From Isoetes taiwanensis (taxonomy: Eukaryota > Streptophyta > Lycopodiopsida > Isoetales > Isoetaceae), in the NCBI GenBank assembly GCA_021234155.1, contig JAJEKV010000032.1:1137617-1201616 (forward strand): DNA of 64,000 nt. Direction: 5' to 3'. The notes under the pieces are model-generated. The model saw nothing but the letters and a program-made list of their open reading frames with translations, was not told where the DNA came from and did not search any database. This document shows, piece by piece, positions 55,458 through 64,000 of this stretch (position 1 is its first letter; the number at the start of each line of letters is the position of its first letter). Made by a program: the position numbers and the translations under genes.

Positions 55458-56010
55458 TCAGTACTTTCGTCCGCCATTATCCCAAGGAACGGGGCTCTGT
55501 TTTACTTTTTGTATGACTGCTTCATTCAAGACTTGGGAGATGCAAGATAGAAAGTTTATGTAGCCTCTTCTATTATTATACAAGCAAGAGATATCTTTCA
55601 TTCCATACACCTTTTGCATCTTAGACATCACGTGAAATTTGCTAAGTGGAAGAAATTCTTGAGTAATAATATATGTTGTTCTTAAGAAAATGAGAACAGT
55701 CTCATCAATACTCCAACGCACTGGTACAATGACATCTTTCTTGGCTGCACTTCGAGCATATATAACAGCCTTGTGCTCCTTTGAATTTGCATGGCTTATC
55801 AATGCATTGGCTTTAATGTTATAGCTCATAATTGTAGTAAAAGTAGAGGTATTCTTCTTATCCTGCATGCAAATCTCACAAAACATAAACATTGGCTCCT
55901 TAACGAACTCTAAATATGGCTAAGTACCATTCCAAGAATCCTTCTACTTCAAATCTTTTTCTTCAATATCATCTAAATCTGGACCATTGTTTGGTTTGCA
56001 TCTATATTCT
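55458..56010 (-). pseudogene. hAT-type transposase N-terminal fragment (zinc finger, KIAA1586/ZNF862-like)
   Basis: The minus-strand frame starts around PYLEFVKEPMFMFCEICMQD and continues KANALISHANSKEHKAVIYA, a C-x2-C...H-x4-H zinc finger of the TTF/BED-like type. Then comes ETVLIFLRTTYIITQEFLPL, SKF and CISQVLNEAVIQKVKQSP. This order (finger, then A-F/LRTAY-IA-E-P-KF) is characteristic of hAT-derived proteins. The frame ends just where the first catalytic Asp region would follow (SPV...DEST in relatives; here SPVPWDNGG), so the catalytic domain is absent. It is separate from the hAT-type element at 18-19 kb, whose ends do not occur here. Confidence 0.68.
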
Positions 56011-56109
56011 CAGAAATTACTAATGATGATGCTATCCATCCCTATTGAGCAATGTGCTTTGCAAAAGAGACTTTCCTCTTGCTAATGGGCACTCTGTGCA
56101 TATCTCTTG

Positions 56110-56480
56110 CCCTCCAGAATAGAATAGAATAGAATAGATAGGATAGAATATAATAGAATAAAATAGAATAGAGTTTTTATTGTCCACGGAGACCAATTGG
56201 TCTATGGGACCAAAAAAGGAAGCGCAGCAAGAGTATTTCTATTCGGATTAAAAAACTCCCGCCCCGAAGGGTTTTTGGGGGAAAAACCGTAACAGAAATA
56301 GGATTGTTGTCAAACTGTACAAACATCTATCATGGGGGAAAGAAATATGTACACATATCAGGCAAGTGCCCGAGGACCGAGCAGATCTCGATGATCCATG
56401 ACCTCTTCAAGGTATAATCCCAACATCCGTACTAAGGCTGTGCTCAATACCTCATGCAGAGGCTGGCCAGGACTGCCTGA
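56110..56480 (-). mobile_element. LINE 3' end, copy 1, with (CTATT)n tail
   Basis: On the minus strand a 3'UTR-like sequence (CCTCTGCATGAGG..., then AAACCCTTCGGGGCGGGAG, then CATAGACCAATTGGTCTCCGTGGACAAT) ends in TCTATTCTATT pentamers (plus-strand AGAATAGAATA, 56118-56175). Closely related sequences with the same order lie at 57155-57375 and 58622-59280. The last includes coding sequence that identifies them as LINE ends. Confidence 0.75.
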
Positions 56481-57154
56481 GACTATGGCAAAAGAGACAC
56501 AAAATTACATTCTGTATATTATTGGTGCCTCTTGCTTTGAAATCGGTTCATCTTCTCGCTCTATTCCGCTCTGCAAGAAATTAAGGGAGGAAGCCTTGAT
56601 TTTGACATATTAAGGGCAGGACTTGTGGATGTCGCCATGCAAGATGTAGGTTGTTGCACTAAATTAAATAGTTTCATTCGTTATTGAACCAACAGAAAAC
56701 CTATTTCTGTTTGCTAAATCTTTTTATTTGTATGTATGTTAATCATTAATTGTATATTTATTAAATACAAGAAATTTATCATTATTAAGCCAATGCAACA
56801 ACCCATAATTCAACTTCTTAAGTTGTTTACTATAAGCTAAAGGCTTTTGTTTGGCAAAATAGGTCACTTCAATTCCTTTAGGATAGAAAGAAAATTTACA
56901 TGCTTAAATACTGCAGCTGGTCTCAAATGTAATCAAACAAATATAGCCATTTTATTTTAACCTAATGTAGTGTAATTCTAGTCTACTTTTTAGGATGTTT
57001 TTCTTGATGTTTGCGTGATATCAAATGTTGCAAAAGTGGGTCTCTCTGCAATGAAACAAATATCAGTAGTCGAAGGAAGGCACCAAAAGCCACAAACCTA
57101 AGGAATGGATTATCTGCAAGAAAAAAAAAAAAGCACTATGATGATATCTGCAAG
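56481..57154. other. No gene
   Basis: AT-rich DNA with no motif; A-run at 57120-57133. Confidence 0.4.
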
Positions 57155-57375
57155 AGAATTTTTTTAGCGTCCACGGAGACCAATTGGCCTATGGGACAAA
57201 CAAAAAGAGAGCAGCAAGCGTATTACTGACAGGATTAAAAAACCCCCGCCCCAAAGGGTTTTCGAGGGAAAAACCTTAGCAGTAATAAGTATGCTGGCAC
57301 GCTGTACAATTGTATAGGACAGTTCAATACCGTCCCGGAGGACACAACTGAGCCCGTGCATAGAAACTGAAGCAA
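57155..57375 (-). mobile_element. LINE 3' end, copy 2 (no pentamer tail)
   Basis: Same 3' sequence as the other two copies (GTCCACGGAGACCAATTGGCCTATGGGAC... AACCCCCGCCCCAAAGGGTTTTCGAGGG on the plus strand), ending simply in T7 on the plus strand (57162-57168). Truncated at about 57375. Confidence 0.72.
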
Positions 57376-57379
57376 GGGC

Positions 57380-57759
57380 ATCATAATATATAACATCTAA
57401 GCAACACACTTTGTTCACATATAGACCTTTGACTGCTCAGAATGATCAAGACGGTGAAATTAATTTGACAGATTGTTGCCTATAGCGAGCCAGAAGAGCA
57501 CCGAACAAAATCTTCGTAAATGTAGAAGAGCACCATCATCCATGATGCATGTCTACCATGGCTTGCCTATGAATAGGCATGTATGTTGCAGCCTATGTAA
57601 TAGCAATTGACTATATGATTCTAAAAGATGGAATACATTCTTTAAATGCATTAGCAATGGATCAACATACGTAGCAACACACAATGTTTCTGCAAAGGTA
57701 GGAGACTATGGTGGTGTTGAGCATAGAAAATAGAGAAATGGTTGAATATCCCTATTGAT
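57380..57759. other. No gene
   Basis: Intergenic AT-rich sequence between LINE fragments. Confidence 0.4.
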
Positions 57760-58240
57760 TCCCCTCCCCCCCCCCCCTTTTTTTTTGGAAGGACGTGAGA
57801 CTCTTTTCATTGACAAGAACAAAGGCGCAATACACAATGCACAGTAGGAATAAAACCCTAGTGGATAGGCTGACCCAACTAGGCACAAACACCCGTCTAG
57901 CATAAGAGGAACACCGTAAATACGTCTGCTAAATTATCTCTTTTTTATCATCAGCTAGAGATGAGCAACGATAAGCTTTAGTGATCTTCTGCTGAGCACA
58001 ATGAAGAAGCTGTTGATCAGAGATATGTGCACCTTGAAAAATACACAAACGTCGCCTCTGCCAGATAGACCACAAAATCCAACTAGAAGCAAGATGAAAT
58101 GCCTGCTTATGCAAGTTAGGCCAAATAGAGGAATAAAGTGCAAGTAGGATCTCCTGGCTAGTGAGAGACGCTTTGGATTTGCAGATTTGCTGTTTGGATG
58201 GTGTTTGATCTAAACCTATAGCATATTTGTGCAATGACTA
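57760..58240 (-). mobile_element. L1-type LINE 3' fragment with zf-RVT-like tail and poly(A)
   Basis: Minus strand: an open frame with SSIWPNLHKQAFHLASSWIL, WSIWQRRRLCIFQGA resembles the region after the reverse transcriptase in plant L1 LINEs (zf-RVT, '..W.IW..RR..IF.G'). It is followed by GTCAATGAAAAGAGTCTCACGTCCTTCC and then a poly(A) tract. The A tract is followed by a run of G (plus strand: C4 T C13 then T9-10 at 57761-57786). This is a different LINE family from the CTATT-tailed one. Confidence 0.7.
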
Positions 58241-58621
58241 TTTTTCAAAGTGGGTATACCCATATCTCTGTTTCATTTTTTGTGCCGCCAACCTCAAAAT
58301 ATGGACATGCATTCATGCAGCAACATACAAAATGCAAAATCATGGCAACAATGTCTCTATGCCTCGTCGGCAATCCTACAACAAGAGCAATTGTTTAGGA
58401 TAATTGGATGTCTATTACTCGCTTGAATGTGCACTTCTGCAACCAATTTATTGAAGTGGCCCTTGTTTTAAGACATACATATCAAGCTAGTTGCAATTAC
58501 ATTGTTAAATGCATTATGGTTCAAAAATTTTAATTTTCTATTGTCTTATATTGGTACACTATTACATGTGTTTGTATGTATGGTGGTTTGTCTATATGTT
58601 GGTTTGGTTGCTTTTTTGGTG
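58241..58621. other. No gene
   Basis: Intergenic AT-rich sequence between LINE fragments. Confidence 0.4.
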
Positions 58622-59280
58622 TATAGAATAGAATAGAATAGAATAGAATAGAATAGAATAGAATAGATTTTTTAGTGTCCACGGAGATCGATTGGCCTAT
58701 GGGACCCAAGCAAAAAATAGAGCAGCAAGCGTATTACTGACAGGATTAAAAAACCCTCGCCCCGAAGGGTTTTCGAGGGAAAAACCTTTATGCTGGCATG
58801 CTGTGCGATTGTATAGGACAGTTCAATACCGTCCCGGATGACACAACTGAGTCCGTGCATCCATAACCTCCTGGAGGTATGACCCCAACAAACCTACTGA
58901 CGCCGTAGTCAATAACTGGTGCAATGGCTGGCCAGGCACTAGTAATCGAACATATCGCTCTCGGATATGGGCAAACGCTGGGCAGATCTGGAGGGCATGA
59001 CATTCATCCTCAATGGAGCCCAGGTGGCAACACTAGAAAAGCCTTTGCTCTCGTGCTTCCCGAGCCCAACATCCTGTTTCAATGCGGAGGCGATGTGCAC
59101 CCGTGCGAATGGAAGCTATAAGTCTGCGCTTCTTCATGGGCAGCTGGGTGTACAAGTACTGGTGTGGGCCTCTCGTGAACCTAGGATTGACTTGCTGCTG
59201 ATAGTGTGCCAGCTTAACGTGCGTCAGAACATCTGCATCCCAGAGCTTGCGAAGGAAAATAGCATCTAGGTACAGCTTAA
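58622..59280 (-). mobile_element. LINE 3' end, copy 3, with ORF2 C-terminal domain and (CTATT)n tail
   Basis: On the minus strand from 59275: LYLDAIFLRKLWDADVLTHV, then LPMKKRRLIASIRTGAHRLR, IETGCWARE, then (shifted) CCHLGSIEDECHALQICPAF, AHIRERYVRL. 'RTGAHRLRIETGRW' plus 'C..C....EDE.H.L..CP.F...R' is the C-terminal Cys/His module of plant LINE ORF2 proteins. The 3'UTR shared with copies 1 and 2 follows, then about nine TCTATT units (plus strand 58622-58668). 5'-truncated near 59280, as expected of target-primed reverse transcription. Confidence 0.82.
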
Positions 59281-59640
59281 GTGCCTTGTGATCTTTCTTT
59301 GTCCTTACATTTACGCATCTGTTTGCCTATACATCCCAGCGTGAGAACCACTGCACTTGCTTGTCCTAATTGGGATGCATACGTTTAGATTACACTTTTG
59401 GAGTTGATCTATAATTTTCAAGCTCATCTTAGTAATGGGCAACTTTGTATGGGAGATTCCAATATGCAAAATGAAGACCCTCACAATGATTTATAATTTT
59501 TAGCCTACTTGCTTATTATAGATATCTACGTATAAAAATTTTGTCAGTGCAATGGTAAGTGGCCTTCAAGGCTGCATTGTCTTAGGCACGAGGATCTATA
59601 GAGATGTATATAACATCCCTACCCAAGGCCCCAAAAGGAA
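59281..59640. other. No gene
   Basis: AT-rich intergenic sequence. Confidence 0.4.
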
Positions 59641-60000
59641 CCCTTTTTTTGTTTTTAAGTTAATGCAAACCATTACATCCAACACTTTTAGATTAAAATC
59701 CCCTAGAATGGGCTCGTATTCACATGGGGGGTGATGTACGATAACGAGAACTCCTTTTGTACTCCCTAAAATTGTATAATATATACAAAATTAACACCAT
59801 TTAGTACATTGCCTCAAAACTTATAGTATTTTGCAAACCTCGTTATACAGTATATCAAAACTTGTACAAGCATACCCCACAAATGAGGATCGCGATCCAC
59901 GGTCTAGATCGAGGAATAACTGGCAAATATACCCATCCAATAGCTCTCGATGCTTGGAGTCACCCCCATGTGAATATGCACCCAACCAAAGGGGTCCATG
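59640..60000. mobile_element. Fold-back family A, copy 4 (diverged)
   Basis: GCAAACCATTACATCCAACACTTTTAGATTAAAATCCCCT...GTATTCACATGGGGGGTGA is mirrored by AGTCACCCCCATGTGAATATGCACCCAACCAAAGGGG. The interior matches other copies (TTATAGTATTTTGCAAACCTCGTTATACAGTATA). More mutations than copies 2 and 3; the long right arm is missing. Confidence 0.82.
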
Positions 60001-63000
60001 GGTATTCTTGTATCTTTGCATGTATTCTAAATTTCTAATAGTTTGCCTTGCTTTATATTTAATGTATTTTTGTTTTAAATTAACCTATAACTATGATTAA
60101 ACCTTAAGGTATTATTTGTTGCAAATATGAATATGTAGCACAATAACAGGGGGTTCCAGGGGGATTTGATATGGATGTAAAAATTATAATTCCTAAAACC
60201 ATAGACCATATCTCCAAAACAATTGAATGGGTTGTTATAAAAAAAACATAGATTTAAGATTAAAAAACAATCACGTTAGCTCATTGGTTATATTGGTCAA
60301 AGTAGTCTTATTATAACATTGAGTTATTTTGGTAGAGGGCAGTAGAAAATCAGTAGCTATAGTGCAAATAAAAGGATTTAGACATCATGCTCATGTTGTG
60401 TACATGGGCTTTAATTGAATGTCGGTTTTATCATACGAGTGGTAAGAAAGCCTTCTTAGGAAAGGGTTGTATATCACCTCATACTTCTTAGATAAAGGCA
60501 AATACCGTACCAAGTTAGCATGAGAAGGATATGATAGAACCCAAACAAAGTATATTATTCTCGTTCAAGTATTCTAATTGTTCTCTATGCATTTTATTTG
60601 GATATCATTAATTTCAAATTGTATTCATGCAATGATAATAAAGAACTTCTCAAATCTAGTAAAATGACTGCAAATGTGTAGGTTTACATTTGTACATTCT
60701 GTAAAAATAGCCTCAAAAGAAGTTTATTTTTTGAACAGAAATTTTTGTGTTTGAACAGAAATTTTTGTGTTTGAACTAGGTTCAAACTACCTGTAACAAG
60801 GTGCATCCTTCAAATGCATCTAGTAAGCATCTTCATGTAGAAGACAAGACGAAGGCTGCCTTCATTGTTGATATTTTTGATGAACCAAGATTGAACGGAC
60901 ATGCTTTTGGAGAAAAGAACTACAACAATCTCCAATGCCTGGTTAAAGCACTCCGATGATTGATTTGCGGCAAAAATCAGTTCAGTATACAATGTAACCT
61001 AATGCAATATCATTAGAGCAATCAAACAATGCATATCATTTCATGGGTCCTGGGGGTAGGTTTTTCAGGTGCTTCTTTTCGGATACATGCAACTGAGGTT
61101 GTTGATATAAACACATGCCAAGCCTGGGGTGTTACGAGTCTCACCATTTGCTCAAACTTATGGTATCTCTGCTAACATTGTGAAGGATGAAGGTATTTTT
61201 TTTCTTCCTTTCTCTTTGTGTTTTGAGATCAAAGCACTAATAGTGCTAAGGTTCTCCTTTTAGATCCAAAATAAATAATTTACATTTGTATTGCTTATAT
61301 AGATATTAGACTACATTAAGAAATCTATCTTTTAAATTCGGTTTTTCTGGTTTGGTCAAAAACCTTTTTGGATTTTTTTTTAATTTATTTTCCTAAGGTT
61401 TTGAGGTTTTGAGAAGGTTGGGAGCCGGCATAAATTCTCGATCTTCCAAAAATTGGAGGAATTCCTTTCGTGAGATTTTGGATTTCGGGCTTCCAATCCT
61501 TTCCTCTTTGGCGGATTTCAGCTGGCAAGAATGATGGGTGCCACGATTGCTGACATGCATTCCGGCCTCATCAGACCTATTTTTGTATGGGATCTGCCTT
61601 TTCCTTCTTCTAGACACGATGTTCTTTGAGGTTGTTGTCCTCAAGAATATGACAATTAGCTAGATAGCAGGGAACATGCAAGGATCGTTGTTTTAAGTTG
61701 TTGGAGGCCAACAGAGCATTTAGGGCTTTCAAGGATCCGTCCCTCACGTTATATTGTGGTTTCTGTCATGATTTTAGAGTTCCATTTTTTTGTTGTTTTC
61801 ATATCTTCTACTATATTTTTGTCTTTGATCAGGATGTTACAAGATGATAAGACCGTATGTACAAGATCAGATAAAAGGACCCCGGATTTCTTTAAATTAC
61901 AGTTAAAGCCGCCTGGAACATAAACTATCGAAGTTCTTGAGAAAAAAAAATAAGATACATGGTTGTGAAAGGAGAGATTAGGTATTGGAGCTCCTGTTTT
62001 TAGTAGTTAAATGATTGGCATCTTTAATCCATCAAAATATGTAGATGATTGTTCTTATAAAGTAATCTACCAACTGGAAAAAAAGATCGGCTTACTTGTA
62101 TAAATACATTTTGTTTTTGTTATTGCAAATTCCCTAAAATGCAGGTTATATGAATAATGACCATTTGTATTGAGGAGGCTCGTTAACCTCTTTCATTTCA
62201 GTTCGTAAGTGTGGATATGGAAGCTTTTTCAATTCATTGGTTAGCAGAACCTCTACGTTTCTTTTTACTGAATGCGATCTTTTAATATTTGACAATCTTT
62301 GAGGAGGCCCATTAATATATTTTATTTGGGTTCGGAAATGTAGACATGAGACCACCTTCAATTTGTTTTTTGTTAGCACCCACGTTATCATATGCATGCA
62401 CTTCTCATAGCAAATGCTCATTGAGATTTCAGGATGGGCATATTCTAAAGTGGAACTGCCAAAAATATGTACATCTGAGAAACACAGTATTAGAAAAAGT
62501 GATGCTTTTCACGGATTGCTTCAAGATTAATGCTATTTGACTGCATACTCTACCTTTTCAGAAAGATGTTAAATCAGCTGCTTAGTTTGCCTAGAGCTAA
62601 CATGCACCTAATCTCTGTTCTGATATGTGTGACAGTGACATATGTTCTGGAAAGACATTTGTTCCCAAGTGCCTAATATGTACAACTCTGCACAATGGGA
62701 TTTGCTTACTCTATATATGTCTTACGATATCTCACAAGGAAGATTCTCTATTTACTGACATTTTCCAACCATCATTGCAACCTACCCATTTTTTACGCGT
62801 GGCTTTGAATCTCATGGGTTTTTTCAGGAGGTATTGGTGAAAGGCTATATTCACAATATGACTGCTGCACAATCAATGTGTGCAAGTGCATGCTTCTAAC
62901 AACAATATGTCGTCTTCATCACAAGAATGGCATCTGCAAGACTAGGTAATGTGATTTTTGCATTGTATATACGATCCAAGATTCTTCTGGATCTTAGTTT

Positions 63001-63170
63001 GAAGTCCACGTTTCTTTCCACTATTCATTTTCTTTGCTCCTTCAGTATAGAGCTGCAAGTTTATATGTAATTTCAGTAGAAAGATTTGCAAAGCCTGGTT
63101 ACTGCAAGCTACTCAAAATGCAGCTGCAATTGCTGTTATTGACCTTTGCCTCTGCAAGCTCCATTGCAGT
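60000..63170. other. No supported gene (3.2 kb)
   Basis: AT-rich. A 25-bp family B end at 60128 (AATATGTAGCACAATAACAGGGGG). A 21-bp tandem (TTTGAACAGAAATTTTTGTG at 60730-60775). Open frames at 60810 (-), 61393 (-), 62146 (-) and 62625 (+) show no motif I recognise. Confidence 0.4.
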
Positions 63171-63500
63171 TCTTCCAAAAATCTCTATTTAACCGTGCAA
63201 GCTCAATTGGAGATCTTTATAAAAGAATTAAGTTGGATTAAAAAAACTCTATATAACGGTGCAAGCTCAATTGGAGATCTTCATAAAAGAACAAAGTTGG
63301 ATTTAAGTTAACCCAATGAAGTCTGTCCAGGTGAAGTGGACCCTATACACAAACCCATCTTGACTCACAAACCCATCCATCTTGACAAACCCATCTTGAC
63401 TTATGGATTGAAGTTTGTCTAGAACTGAAATCTGTCCAATGAAGCAGACCCTCTACACAAACCCCTCTTGATTTATGGATTGAAATTTGTATACAAGGCA
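63170..63500. repeat. Tandem duplications of 64 bp and shorter
   Basis: CTCTAT(T/A)TAACCGTGCAAGCTCAATTGGAGATCTT(T/C)ATAAAAGAA(T/C)(T/A)AAGTTGGATT occurs twice (63182, 63246). A second pair of about 100 bp (ACAAACCC(A/C)TCTTGA...TTATGGATTGAAGTTTGT) follows with internal AAACCCATCTTGAC repeats. Confidence 0.9.
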
Positions 63501-63639
63501 CAACTTTTTCTTGCCCATCAGCATCTTTGTTTGCTCATCTCTCTTTGACATCTTCATGCATTGCACATGATCGGTGTAACAAAGTATGGCATTTCACATC
63601 CATCAACCCACATTGACATCGAAAATATGTCTACTCTTT

Positions 63640-63756
63640 TGGAAGGACCAAACCCACGTTCATGCATTCATAATGGAGGGTCAAACAGGTATGGCTTCCT
63701 CAAAGTATGAGATATCATTTGAGCAAATCCACATCTAATATTCATCTGGAAAGTTC
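63640..63756 (-). repeat. Inverted fragment of the 37.8-kb duplicated unit
   Basis: GGAAGGACCAAACCCACGTTCATGCATTCATAATGGA...GGTATGGCTTCCTCAAAGTATGAGATATCATTTGAGCAAATCCACATCTAATATTCATCTGGAAA is the reverse complement of about 37755-37885 (and 39210-39340) with some changes. This shows the tandem unit contains a dispersed repeat. Confidence 0.88.
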
Positions 63757-64000
63757 TCTGTTTTACAAATCTGGTTGATTCAAAACAAGTATACTTGCTT
63801 CTGAGGCAGTATGTTCAAGTAAAAAGGTGTACTGGCACGTGGCGTGTATTGTTTGGTCTCAGCGTCTGCTGATTATATGCACAACTGCAAAGGTTGCTAC
63901 AAGAAACTAGATTCTGCATAATTGCCCATAAGGTAAGAGCACTTTGATTTGTGATGTGTCTATCGTATGTTTAGGCTACTCAGATTTCCTCATTTCGAAA

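Noticed and set aside
1-64000. tRNA, rRNA, riboswitch or organellar DNA insertions
   Set aside because: No cloverleaf with conserved A/B boxes, rRNA signature or organelle gene was recognised by eye; a tRNAscan or organelle BLAST would settle it.

Overview
This 64 kb window looks like nuclear DNA from a land plant with a large, repeat-rich genome. The evidence is AT-rich sequence with a few GC-rich islands, GT-AG introns of about 70-105 nt, a plant-type UDP-glycosyltransferase (UGT), DYW-type PPR remnants, an ALMT remnant, and many plant transposon families. The style of the PPR and LINE remnants (for example 'ALNCFNIMKVEDFSPNVLTF', 'STVPY.ILL') reminds me most of ferns, with gymnosperms second. 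That is an inference from memory of those families, not a demonstrated assignment. I saw no bacterial operons, CRISPR arrays, rRNA or tRNA genes.

The only clearly intact protein gene is the single-exon UGT at 43607-45037 (+). The window opens inside a second, same-strand copy (1-1068) that has a nonsense codon and a terminal frameshift, so this is a dispersed tandem UGT pair with one dead member. Two other places hold spliced coding sequence. The first is an unidentified five-exon chain at 41625-40505 (-). The second is a coiled-coil/RING-like gene at 19314-16228 (-), whose reading frame is interrupted by two transposons with clean target duplications.

Layout. 0-4 kb: dead UGT, nested fold-back elements, a PPR scrap. 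4.3-7.7 kb (+) and 14.3-10.9 kb (-): two decayed copies of one large transposon family with a D...D...D/E-type core (DFAENY / SDGxxxQFK / HGKGEHDG), a Cys/His-rich domain and a shared C-terminal domain. Minisatellites lie between and around them. 16-19.3 kb: the gene broken by a 549-bp fold-back element and a 1288-bp hAT-type element. 19.8-20.1 kb: an intronless ORF with an A-rich (AAT)n end. 21.7-22.9 kb: a Ty3/gypsy integrase remnant. 23-32 kb: copies of two short repeat families, a PPR pseudogene, a segmental duplication, and an inverted CATGTG microsatellite. 34-36 kb: a Helitron-type 3' terminus next to a PPR fragment. 37.3-40.2 kb: a 1.45-kb tandem duplication. 40.5-41.6 kb: the spliced unknown gene. 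42-43.1 kb: a TIR element. 43.6-45 kb: the intact UGT. 46-55 kb: mostly decayed sequence with ALMT, LINE and LRR remnants, ending in an array of TTTCGCGTAAGCGAAA-type palindromes. 55.4-59.3 kb: a hAT transposase fragment and several LINE 3' ends, two with pentanucleotide tails. 59.6-64 kb: one more fold-back copy, tandem repeats, and an inverted fragment of the 37-kb repeat unit.

Apart from the UGT pair there is no functional coupling between genes. The region is best read as a gene-poor stretch shaped by repeated transposon insertion and local duplication.
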